The notes beneath the pieces were generated by a model, which searched no databases, was not told the origin of the DNA, and saw nothing but the letters and a program-made list of their open reading frames with translations. Position numbers and translations under genes: made by a program. A DNA stretch of 64,000 nucleotides, from NCBI RefSeq assembly GCF_014202425.1, contig NZ_JACHGT010000004.1, positions 76,307 through 140,306 of the forward strand. Reading direction: 5' to 3'. The DNA comes from Phytomonospora endophytica (GTDB lineage: Bacteria > Actinomycetota > Actinomycetes > Mycobacteriales > Micromonosporaceae). This document shows positions 27,145 to 33,935 of this stretch, piece by piece (position 1 is the stretch's first letter; each line of letters begins with the position of its first letter).

Positions 27145-27769
27145 GGACCAGCGCGATCGGCGCGGCCAGGATCAGCGTCCGCAGCGGCTCGGGCAGCTGG
27201 TAGAGGAGTCGCAGGACGCCGTCGTCGCCGTACTCGGCGACCATGACGCCGTTGGCGTCGAGGAACGCGACCTGTGAGGCGCCGTGCGCGCGGCCGCCTT
27301 CGGCGCGCTGCGCGAAGGCCTCCCACGCGACCTCGCACACCGGGGTGCCGTGGGCGTCGACGAGCCGGTGCGACTGGGCGCCGGCGACCCAGCCGGTGAT
27401 GGGCGCGGTCATCATGCTCGGCGCGACGCTCTGGATGTACTTGGCGGTGTTGTGCTCGACGCGGCCGTAGACCATCCCGTTGGCGGCCTGGACCGTCACC
27501 GGCACCTGGACGACGGAGACCTGGCCCGGCTGGCGGTCGAGGTAGAACATCGGCGTCCCGGCGGCGTCGTCGACGCGCAGGGCGACGTGCGGGCGGTCGC
27601 CGACGTGGTCACCGGGCTCGAAGAACTTCGCGATCCCCTTGCGGGGTGGGGGTCCGATGATCTGGACGGCCTTGGCCAGGAGCGCGCCGGTGTCGTCGGT
27701 GTAGCTGAAGTCGACGCTGTTGTCGGGCTGGGACACCTTCATCCGAGGCGTGTCGTAGATCCCGGGCAT
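27119..27769 (-). CDS. Hypothetical protein with C-terminal membrane helix
   Basis: A 216-residue protein with beta-rich repeats (VDFSYTDDTGALLAKA; PMFYLDRQPGQVSVVQV; QVAFLDANGVMVAEYGDDG) and one C-terminal transmembrane helix (LILAAPIALVLMAL near residues 197-211). The pattern of short strands with DxxG turns resembles scramblase/LURP-one-type barrels, but I am not certain. ATG 27769 has GAGGA upstream. It is third in an apparent operon after tetR and the DUF6653-like gene. The 3' end overlaps the SDR gene by 26 bp. Confidence 0.6.
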   Translation of the reverse strand: MPGIYDTPRMKVSQPDNSVDFSYTDDTGALLAKAVQIIGPPPRKGIAKFFEPGDHVGDRPHVALRVDDAAGTPMFYLDRQPGQVSVVQVPVTVQAANGMVYGRVEHNTAKYIQSVAPSMMTAPITGWVAGAQSHRLVDAHGTPVCEVAWEAFAQRAEGGRAHGASQVAFLDANGVMVAEYGDDGVLRLLYQLPEPLRTLILAAPIALVLMALGTDG

Positions 27770-27801
27770 GGTTCCGATCCTCGGGCGTGGGAGCGTTTCC
27801 G

Positions 27802-28272
27802 TCAAGGATTCTCGTCGTAGAGGCGGACGAGGCGGTCGATCCGCCACAGCTGCCCGACGATGAGGAGCGTCGCCCCGAAGACGGTCGGCCACACCGCGAG
27901 CACGACGAGGCCCCACACGATCATGACCAGGCCCGCGAGGCCGAGAACGCCGAGGAGGCGCAGGACCGCGCGGTGCTCGGCGTCGACGAGCGAGCGGTCG
28001 GCGAGCCACCGCTTCTCGCCGTAGATCCCTTTCGCCGCCCAGCTTCGAGGCTGCTCGACGGGCGCGAACGCGCGCGGGTTCAGCCACAGCCACACGACGA
28101 CGGCGCCGATCGGGGCGAGGGACCACCAGCCGATCCAGTCGCGGCTCCAGATGGCGAGCAGCATGAGCGGGATCGCGGCGAAGCGGGTCCAGACGCTCCA
28201 CGGGTTGGCGTGCCGCTTCCAGGATTCGTCGGTCATCCGGAAGGTCGAGGCCACAGTGGACAGTGCGCCCAT
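27802..28272 (-). CDS. DUF6653-like membrane protein
   Basis: A 156-residue membrane protein. WKRHANPWSVWTRFAAIPLM and WSRDWIGWWSLAPIG give the typical opening, then VVVWLWLNPRAF, and two further hydrophobic helices (LLGVLGLAGLVMIVWGLVVL and WPTVFGATLLIVGQLW). I believe this is the DUF6653 pattern. Function is unknown. The ATG is two bases after the tetR stop and has a GGAG site inside tetR, so it belongs to the TetR-controlled operon. Confidence 0.72.
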   Translation of the reverse strand: MGALSTVASTFRMTDESWKRHANPWSVWTRFAAIPLMLLAIWSRDWIGWWSLAPIGAVVVWLWLNPRAFAPVEQPRSWAAKGIYGEKRWLADRSLVDAEHRAVLRLLGVLGLAGLVMIVWGLVVLAVWPTVFGATLLIVGQLWRIDRLVRLYDENP

Positions 28273-28274
28273 GG

Positions 28275-28883
28275 TCAGCTCCGTTCGGTGGTGAGGCCCC
28301 TGGCGAGGGTGGCGATCGTGGCGTCGAGGACGGCGGCGTGGTCGGCGCCGAAGAGCTCGCGGTTCATGACGACCAGGCCGGCCGCGCGCATGACGCCGAG
28401 CACCGTGCCGGGCTCGACGTCGCCGACGAGCAGCCCCTCGCGCTGGCCCCGCCCGATGTAGTCGAGGACCGGTGCGATGAGCTGAGGCCCGATCCGCGCC
28501 ACGTCCTCGGGCGCCACCCGCCGCGACACCGCGCGCAGCTCCTCGGGATGTGTCAGAAGGCGACGGTAGAAGGGATCGGTGGTCAAGACCTCGGTGAGCG
28601 CGTGCAGCAGGGCGGTCACCCCCTCGACGTCGGCCGGTTCGGCCAGCGCGGGCTTCAGGCGGTCGGCGATCAGCGGCGCCCGCCGGAGCATGACGGCGGT
28701 GTAGAGCGCCTCCTTGGAATCGAAGAAGGCGTAGAAGCTGCCCTTGGCGATCCCGGCGGGGGCGACGAGCTCGTCGAGGGAGGTCTTCTTGAGGCCCTGC
28801 GCGGGAAAGAGCGCCTCGCCCGCGTCGAGGAGGAGGGCGTGGATGCGCTCGCGTTCGTCGGGGGTGAAGGGGACGGGCGGCAC
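28275..28883 (-). CDS. TetR/AcrR-family transcriptional regulator
   Basis: A 202-residue regulator: RERIHALLLDAGEALFPAQG, then TSLDELVAPAGIAKGSFYAFFDSKEALY is the TetR helix-turn-helix at about residues 9-56. I prefer the GTG at 28883, because AGGAG lies six bases before it; the longer frame would start with TTG at 28901, directly at the operator edge without a ribosome-binding site. It is first gene of a three-gene operon with two membrane-associated proteins. A 31-bp inverted repeat lies just upstream, so autorepression is likely. Confidence 0.85.
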   Translation of the reverse strand: MPPVPFTPDERERIHALLLDAGEALFPAQGLKKTSLDELVAPAGIAKGSFYAFFDSKEALYTAVMLRRAPLIADRLKPALAEPADVEGVTALLHALTEVLTTDPFYRRLLTHPEELRAVSRRVAPEDVARIGPQLIAPVLDYIGRGQREGLLVGDVEPGTVLGVMRAAGLVVMNRELFGADHAAVLDATIATLARGLTTERS

Positions 28884-28901
28884 GAGCGGCTCCTGACTCA
28901 A

Positions 28902-28932
28902 GCTATGACTGGATTGGATATTCGGTCATAGC
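28902..28932. promoter_or_regulatory. Candidate TetR operator (inverted repeat)
   Basis: Arms GCTATGAC (28902-28909) and GTCATAGC (28925-28932) are exact reverse complements with a 15-nt AT-richer spacer in which several more positions match symmetrically. It sits between the tetR start and the divergent small membrane gene at 29002. Confidence 0.65.
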
Positions 28933-29001
28933 CTACGTCACGAAGACCGGTGGTGGCGAGCGCGGGGACCTCTCCCGTGCGGCGATCGTTAGCCTCATGG
29001 A

Positions 29002-29298
29002 ATGCAGCCACCGCACAGCACACCTGAAGCCCCGAAAAGCGCGGGACCGGCCGTGGCCTCGGTGGTCCTCGCGTTCCTGGGCATCGTGCTGCCCTTCCTG
29101 CCGATCGACCTGACGGGCGTGCGCGCGTTCATCGCCCTGCCGCTCGGCCTCGCGGGGCTCGCCGCGGCGATCGTCGGCCTGACGGGAAACCGGCGCGGCA
29201 GGCCGGTGGCGGTGGCCGGGATCGTGCTCTCGGTGCTGGTGGCGGCGCTGGGGGCCTGGATGATCGCCCTGCACGTGGATCTGGGGGCGGGGGGTTAG
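29002..29298 (+). CDS. Small membrane protein (DUF4190-like)
   Basis: A 98-residue protein with three hydrophobic segments: VASVVLAFLGIVLPFLPI, AFIALPLGLAGLAAAIVGL and VAVAGIVLSVLVAALGAWMI, and a proline-rich N-terminus. The GxRRGRPVAVAGIVLS pattern resembles DUF4190-type small actinobacterial membrane proteins. Function unknown. ATG at 29002 or an in-register ATG shortly before could start it. It is divergent from the TetR operon and convergent with the LuxR-HTH gene. Confidence 0.65.
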   Translation: MQPPHSTPEAPKSAGPAVASVVLAFLGIVLPFLPIDLTGVRAFIALPLGLAGLAAAIVGLTGNRRGRPVAVAGIVLSVLVAALGAWMIALHVDLGAGG

Positions 29299-29326
29299 GC
29301 GAGAGGGCTTCCCGCACGCCTCATCC

Positions 29327-30172
29327 CTAGTCCAACCACCCCAACCGCGCCGCCCGCACCCCCGCCTGGAACCGGCTCCCCGCCCCGAGCAGCGCCGTCA
29401 ACTCGCCGACGATCCGAGTCACCGTCCGGGTCGACACCCCCAGCGCCCGCGCGATCGCGTCGTCCTTCGCGCCCGTCCCCAGCATCCGCAGCACCGTCCG
29501 CTGCTGCTCGGTGAGCCGCGCGTCGTGCACCGATCCGGGCACGTCGGCGGCCTCCGACGCGGTCGTCCAGCAGTAGTCGTGCAGGTGCGCCAGCGGTTGC
29601 GCGAGGTTGCGCCCGCGCAGGATCACCGCCCACGCGCGCGGGTCGCTCCGGTCGCCTTCGACGATCGCGGTGGCGCGGTCGTAGACGACCATCCGCGTCG
29701 GCACCAGCGGCGCGTACCGGACCTCGACTCCGGTGGCCGTGCGCGCTTCGAGGTGGCGGCGCATGTGCGGGAGGTTGTGGGTGATCTGCGCGTGCAGGGT
29801 CCGGATCCGCACGCCGTTGGCCAGTGCGACGTCGTCGCGCGTGCGGACCCGGGCCGGTTCGCGCTCGTGGTGGTTCCAGTCCGAGGCGGGGTGCAGTTCG
29901 AGGATGCTCTCCCGGGCCAGCTCGGCCAGTTCGTTGAGGATCTGCTCGATGAGCGGCCGATCCTCGCGGTTGTCGGCCAGGAGCCTTCCGAGGGCGGCCA
30001 TCGCGTCGACGGAGATCTCGGCCGCCGCGTCGAGCAGCCCGAGCGAGGCCAGGTGCCCGCGCACCCCGGGCACCTGCTCGGGTGGCAGGTCCACGGTGGA
30101 CGCGGCGAAAGTCGTTCCGTCCTCGCGCATGCGCGCGTAGACCTGTTGCGCGGCAAGAGCCGTGTCCACCAT
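29327..30172 (-). CDS. TrmB/LuxR-like helix-turn-helix regulator
   Basis: A 281-residue regulator. The N-terminus (VYARMREDGTTFAASTVDLPPEQVPGVRGHLASLGLL in part) looks like a TrmB-type winged helix. The middle (about residues 130-210) is a PLD/TrmB-like effector region with TRMVVYDRATAIVEGD. The C-terminus is a LuxR-type helix-turn-helix: LTEQQRTVLRMLGTGAKDD, STRTVTRIVGELTALLGAGSR. Such regulators are common in actinomycetes, often next to secondary-metabolite or protease genes. ATG 30172 is preferred; upstream in-frame codons show no conservation. Targets unknown. Confidence 0.78.
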   Translation of the reverse strand: MVDTALAAQQVYARMREDGTTFAASTVDLPPEQVPGVRGHLASLGLLDAAAEISVDAMAALGRLLADNREDRPLIEQILNELAELARESILELHPASDWNHHEREPARVRTRDDVALANGVRIRTLHAQITHNLPHMRRHLEARTATGVEVRYAPLVPTRMVVYDRATAIVEGDRSDPRAWAVILRGRNLAQPLAHLHDYCWTTASEAADVPGSVHDARLTEQQRTVLRMLGTGAKDDAIARALGVSTRTVTRIVGELTALLGAGSRFQAGVRAARLGWLD

Positions 30173-30346
30173 GGGCGCTCCCGTCGACCGTGTCCGGTTC
30201 CCGCCATGGCGTACCCCGGAAGCGCCGAGTCGTGGCGCCGGCCGACCGCGGACGGCCATGCTCGGTGTCGGGGCGAGCCGACGGCGGTCATACCTAACCG
30301 CCGTACGGTTCCATGCACGCCCCGGACCACCCCGTGAGGAGCGAAA

Positions 30347-30580
30347 ATGATCACCGTCGACTTCAGTCTCACCGCCTACCGCGTCACCGGCCTCGACGCC
30401 GGGACCTGCGCGCACCGCGTGGACAGCGTCCGCGTCGAGCTGATCCGGGTGCCCGGCGTCGGCGGCGTCGACCTGGATCCCGCGCCCGGCAAGGTCAGCG
30501 TCCTGTCCGACGGTGACGTCGACGAGGCGGCGGTCCGTGCGGCCATCGAGGCCGCCGGCTGCGACATCGCGGCCTGTTGA
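30347..30580 (+). CDS. HMA-like small protein with altered metal site
   Basis: A 77-residue protein with the ferredoxin-like beta-alpha-beta-beta-alpha-beta order of heavy-metal-associated domains: YRVTGLDAG near the loop, VRVELIRVPGVGGVDLDPAPGKVSVLS, and EAAVRAAIEAAGCDI. The usual CxxC loop reads GTCAHR, so only one of the two cysteines is kept, while two new cysteines appear in the C-terminal GCDIAAC. It may bind copper or zinc differently or serve another role. ATG 30347 follows GTGAGGAGCG. A hairpin terminator follows. Confidence 0.7.
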   Translation: MITVDFSLTAYRVTGLDAGTCAHRVDSVRVELIRVPGVGGVDLDPAPGKVSVLSDGDVDEAAVRAAIEAAGCDIAAC

Positions 30581-30592
30581 ACGAGCACGGAC

Positions 30593-30667
30593 CGGCCCGT
30601 TTCCGCTGACGGGCCGATCCACTGCTTAGACGGGCCGGACGTCGCAGCAGGTTTCACGTCCGGCCCG
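30593..30667. terminator. Two hairpins between convergent genes
   Basis: First stem CGGCCCGT (30593-30600) with ACGGGCCG (30609-30616). Second stem CGGGCCGGACGT (30631-30642) with ACGTCCGGCCCG (30656-30667), 12 perfect pairs and a 13-nt loop. They probably end the HMA-like transcript and the converging siderophore-binding-protein transcript. Confidence 0.75.
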
Positions 30668-30701
30668 AAAGTGTCCCAGATCCCAAGGGCCGCAGGGAAA
30701 G

Positions 30702-31715
30702 TCAGACGACCTTCCGGGCCGACGCGATCGACTCGGCGAGCCGCTCCAGCAGCGGCGCGCACCCGGCGTAGGAGAAGCGCGGCTCGGGCGCCCACGGCGT
30801 GATCTGCCCGGCCTCGACCGCCGGGAGCTTCGCCCACGCGGGCTTCTCGGCGAGCTGCGCGGGCTGGAGGCCCTGCGTCCGCTCGTCGAGGAGCAGCAGG
30901 TCGGCGTCGTACTTGTCGAGGTTCTCGTAGCTGAGCTCCTCGAAGTACCCGTCGGCGTTGACGCTGTCGGGCACGAGGAGGTCGACGCCGAGCTCCTTGA
31001 AGAAGATGAGGTCGCTGTTGCGGGCCGGCGTCGACACGTAGAACAGGTCCGTCCACGCCGCGCAGGCCATGACCTTGATGCCGGGGTTGGCCGCGGTGGC
31101 CTCCCGGACGGCCTGGGCGGCGGTCTCGAAGCGCGTCTTCGCCTCAGCCGTGGCGGGCGAGGCGAGGTCGGCGCCGATGGCCCCGGCCAGCTCGGCGAAG
31201 CGGTCGATCGGCTTCGACAGCGGCATGTCGAAGGTCTTGATCCCGACGCTGGGCACCAGCCCGAGGATCTTCTCCGAGGATTCCGCCGGCACGAACCACA
31301 GCGTGTCGTCGAACATGTTGCTGACCAGCAGGTCCGGGTTCAGCTTGGCGTACTCCTCGACGTTGAACTCGCCCCAGGCGTTGCCCAGCACGGTCACCTT
31401 GGAGACGTCGAGGTCGCCCGCCTGCGCGTCCTTCGTCCCGTCGGCGGCGGTCGTCGGGCCGAACACGCCGACGACGCGGTCGCCGAGCCCGAGGTCGTGC
31501 AGGGCCGCCGCGACACCGATGAAGGCGACGATCCGCTTCGGCGCGGCGTCGAGCGTGGCGATCTGACCGCGGTCGTCGGTGAAGGTCCACGAGCCCGCCG
31601 GTGAGCCTCCGTCGTCCTTGGAGCCGCAGGCGGCCAGCAGGGCGCCGAGACCGAGGGCGCCGCCCGCGGTGAGGAGACCGCGGCGGGAGAGTGACGAGGT
31701 GAGCGGACTGCGCAT
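30702..31715 (-). CDS. Iron-siderophore ABC transporter substrate-binding lipoprotein
   Basis: A 337-residue class III binding protein (FepB/FecB/CeuE group). The signal has twin arginines (SLSRRGLLTAGG) and a lipobox LLAAC with Cys30, so it is probably a Tat-exported lipoprotein. The mature part has KRIVAFIGVAAALHDLGL, the usual first lobe, the long connecting helix around residue 190, and LDERTQ in the second lobe. It would bring ferric siderophore to the divergent FecCD permeases. Its 47-bp spacer with the permease gene holds an iron box, so both are likely repressed by a DtxR/IdeR protein when iron is plentiful. Confidence 0.88.
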   Translation of the reverse strand: MRSPLTSSLSRRGLLTAGGALGLGALLAACGSKDDGGSPAGSWTFTDDRGQIATLDAAPKRIVAFIGVAAALHDLGLGDRVVGVFGPTTAADGTKDAQAGDLDVSKVTVLGNAWGEFNVEEYAKLNPDLLVSNMFDDTLWFVPAESSEKILGLVPSVGIKTFDMPLSKPIDRFAELAGAIGADLASPATAEAKTRFETAAQAVREATAANPGIKVMACAAWTDLFYVSTPARNSDLIFFKELGVDLLVPDSVNADGYFEELSYENLDKYDADLLLLDERTQGLQPAQLAEKPAWAKLPAVEAGQITPWAPEPRFSYAGCAPLLERLAESIASARKVV

Positions 31716-31744
31716 GGGGTGCCTTTCGCATGGGAGGAGGATGG

Positions 31745-31763
31745 TTAGGTTAGCCTAGCCAAA
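31745..31763. promoter_or_regulatory. Iron box (DtxR/IdeR-type operator)
   Basis: TTAGGTTAGCCTAGCCAAA matches 16 of 19 positions of the consensus TTAGGTTAGGCTAACCTAA. It lies between the divergent binding-protein and permease genes and runs into the ATG of the permease, so bound repressor would block its expression directly. Confidence 0.82.
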
Positions 31764-32797
31764 TGCTTCGCCCCCAGGTCGAGGCGGCCGTCCCTCCGGC
31801 ACGACATGCCCCGCGGGCACTGCGCGCCGCCGGCCTGCTCGCCGCCCTGCTCGTCCTCATCGCCGTCGTCGTGCTCAGCCTCGCCCTCGGGTCGCGGCCG
31901 CTCACGCTCGGCGAGGCCTGGTCCGGCCTCTTCGACGCCGCCTCCAACTCCTACACCGTCGTGCACGACATGCGCCTGCCCCGCACCGTCCTCGGTCTCA
32001 TCGTGGGCATCGCGCTCGGCCTCGCCGGAGCCGTCGCCCAGGGCCTCACGCGCAACCCGATCGCCGACCCCGGCCTGCTCGGCATCAACGCCGGCGCCTC
32101 GGCGGCCGTCGTGTCGTCGATCACCTTCTTCGGCGTGACCTCTTTCACCGGCTACATCTGGTTCGCCTTCGCGGGCGCGGCGGCCGTGTCTGTCCTGGTC
32201 TACGCCGTCAGCGGCGGTCGTGGCGCGACACCCGTCCGGCTCGCGCTGGCCGGCGCGGCCATCAACGCCGCCCTCTACTCCTTCGTCAGCGCCACCGAAC
32301 TCCTCGACGCCGCCTCCCTCAACCGGATGCGCTTCTGGACCGTCGGCTCGCTCGCCGACGCCCGGATGAACACCGTCTGGAGCGTCCTGCCGTTCATCGT
32401 GGTCGGGACGGTCCTCGCCCTGTTCCTCGCGCGCGGTCTCAACGCCCTCGCCCTCGGCGACGACTCCGCCCGCTCGCTCGGCGCGAAACCGGCCGTCACC
32501 CGCGTCGTGTCCATGATCGCCGTGACGCTCCTGTGCGGAGCCGCGACCGCCGCGTGCGGCCCGATCGTCTTCGTCGGCCTGATGGTCCCGCACATGGTCC
32601 GCGCCCTCACCGGCCCCGACCTGCGCTGGATGCTCCCGTACTGCCTGCTCCTGTCGCCGGTCATGCTGCTGGGCGCCGACGTCATCGGCCGCGTCGTCGC
32701 CCGCCCCGGTGAGATCCTCGTCGGGATCGTCACCGCCGTCGTCGGCGGTCCGGTCTTCCTGTACCTCCTCCTGCGGCGGAAGGGAGCCCGCGCGTGA
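31763..32797 (+). CDS. Iron-siderophore ABC transporter permease (FecCD family)
   Basis: A 344-residue permease with about nine to ten transmembrane helices. Family signatures are DMRLPRTVLGLIVGIALGLAGA, QGLTRNPIADPGLLGINAGA and GPIVFVGLMVPHMVRAL. The ATG at 31763 overlaps the end of the iron box and has no usual ribosome-binding site; a GGAGGAGG sequence sits right before another ATG at 31741 that opens a five-codon frame ending in TAG within the iron box. The next permease overlaps by GTGA. No ATPase gene follows. Confidence 0.9.
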   Translation: MLRPQVEAAVPPARHAPRALRAAGLLAALLVLIAVVVLSLALGSRPLTLGEAWSGLFDAASNSYTVVHDMRLPRTVLGLIVGIALGLAGAVAQGLTRNPIADPGLLGINAGASAAVVSSITFFGVTSFTGYIWFAFAGAAAVSVLVYAVSGGRGATPVRLALAGAAINAALYSFVSATELLDAASLNRMRFWTVGSLADARMNTVWSVLPFIVVGTVLALFLARGLNALALGDDSARSLGAKPAVTRVVSMIAVTLLCGAATAACGPIVFVGLMVPHMVRALTGPDLRWMLPYCLLLSPVMLLGADVIGRVVARPGEILVGIVTAVVGGPVFLYLLLRRKGARA

Positions 32798-33819
32798 GCG
32801 TCCTGCGGCACCGCTCCATCTCGGTCCGGCTGCACCTGCGGCCGCTGCTCGTCGCGATCGCCTGCGCGCTGGTGGCCGTCGTCGTCGCCGTCGTGTCCAT
32901 CGGCAGCGGCGACTACCCGCTGAGCCCCGGCGAAGTCGTCACGACCCTGCTCGGGCAGGGCAGCCGCATGGACGCCTTCATCGTCAACGAACTGCGCCTG
33001 CCGCGCGTGGCGACCGCCCTCGCCGTCGGCGTCGCCCTCGGCCTGTCCGGCGGTGTCTTCCAGGCCCTCGTCCGCAACCCCCTCGGCAGCCCCGACGTCC
33101 TCGGCTTCACCCAGGGCGCCTCGGCCGGGGCCCTCACGGTCATGCTCATCGCGGGCGGTTCGGGACTGGCCGTCGCCGGCGGCGCCGTCGCCGGAGGCCT
33201 GGTCACCGGCGCGATCATGCTCATCGTCGCCGGACGCGCGGGCGCCCACGGCTACCGGCTCGTGCTGGTCGGCATCGGCCTGTCGGCGATCCTCACCGGC
33301 GTCGTCGGCTACCTGCTCACCAAGGCCCAGATCATCGACGCCGCCCAGGCGACCCTCTGGCTCACCGGCAGCCTCGACGGCCGCGACTGGGACGACGTGC
33401 TGCCGCTGGCGATCCTGCTCGCCCTCACCCTCCCGCTCCTCGTGCTCGCCTCCCGCGCGCTGGTGATGCTGGAGATGGGCGACCAGAGCGCGGGCGCGCT
33501 CGGCGTGCCCGTCGGGCGCCTGCGGCTGCTGCTGTACGTCACCTCGGTGCTCCTGGTGTCCTTCGCGGCGGCCGCCGCCGGGCCGGTCTCGTTCGTCGCG
33601 CTCACCGCGCCGCACCTCGCGCGCCGCCTGACCCGCGCGCCCGGACCGAACCTGCTCGCCTCGGCGACGATGGGCGCGGTCCTGCTCGTCGTCGCCGACC
33701 TCGTCGCCCAGCGCGCCTTCACCGGGCGCACGCTGCCCGTCGGCGTGATCACCGGCCTGCTCGGCGGCGGATACCTGGTGTGGCTGCTGGTGATGGAACG
33801 CAAGGCCGGGCGCATCTGA
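32794..33819 (+). CDS. Iron-siderophore ABC transporter permease (FecCD family)
   Basis: A 341-residue second permease subunit, GTG start overlapping the first permease stop. Signatures: NELRLPRVATALAVGVALGLSG, FQALVRNPLGSPDVLGFTQGA, and GPVSFVALTAPHLARRL. Together the two permeases would form a heterodimer. The ATPase that powers them is absent here; the ATPase of the second transporter (59791-60606) or one elsewhere may serve. The gene is followed by an inverted repeat (TGGTGAAC at 33828-33835, GTTCACCA at 33856-33863). Confidence 0.9.
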   Translation: MSVLRHRSISVRLHLRPLLVAIACALVAVVVAVVSIGSGDYPLSPGEVVTTLLGQGSRMDAFIVNELRLPRVATALAVGVALGLSGGVFQALVRNPLGSPDVLGFTQGASAGALTVMLIAGGSGLAVAGGAVAGGLVTGAIMLIVAGRAGAHGYRLVLVGIGLSAILTGVVGYLLTKAQIIDAAQATLWLTGSLDGRDWDDVLPLAILLALTLPLLVLASRALVMLEMGDQSAGALGVPVGRLRLLLYVTSVLLVSFAAAAAGPVSFVALTAPHLARRLTRAPGPNLLASATMGAVLLVVADLVAQRAFTGRTLPVGVITGLLGGGYLVWLLVMERKAGRI

Positions 33820-33827
33820 ACCACCAG

Positions 33828-33863
33828 TGGTGAACAAAGTTGCTCATAAGGCTGGGTTCACCA
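33828..33863. promoter_or_regulatory. Inverted repeat before the third LAL gene
   Basis: Arms TGGTGAAC and GTTCACCA with a 20-nt spacer that looks AT-richer than the surroundings and has no T-run after it. It is either a weak terminator of the permease operon or, more likely from the lack of a T-run, an operator for the LAL gene at 33936. Confidence 0.45.
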
Positions 33864-33935
33864 GCGCGGACGTATTCCAATCCGTGACTGAACGCCACTA
33901 TTCTGGGCCCCGGCCGACGGCGGGGAGGTGCCGCG

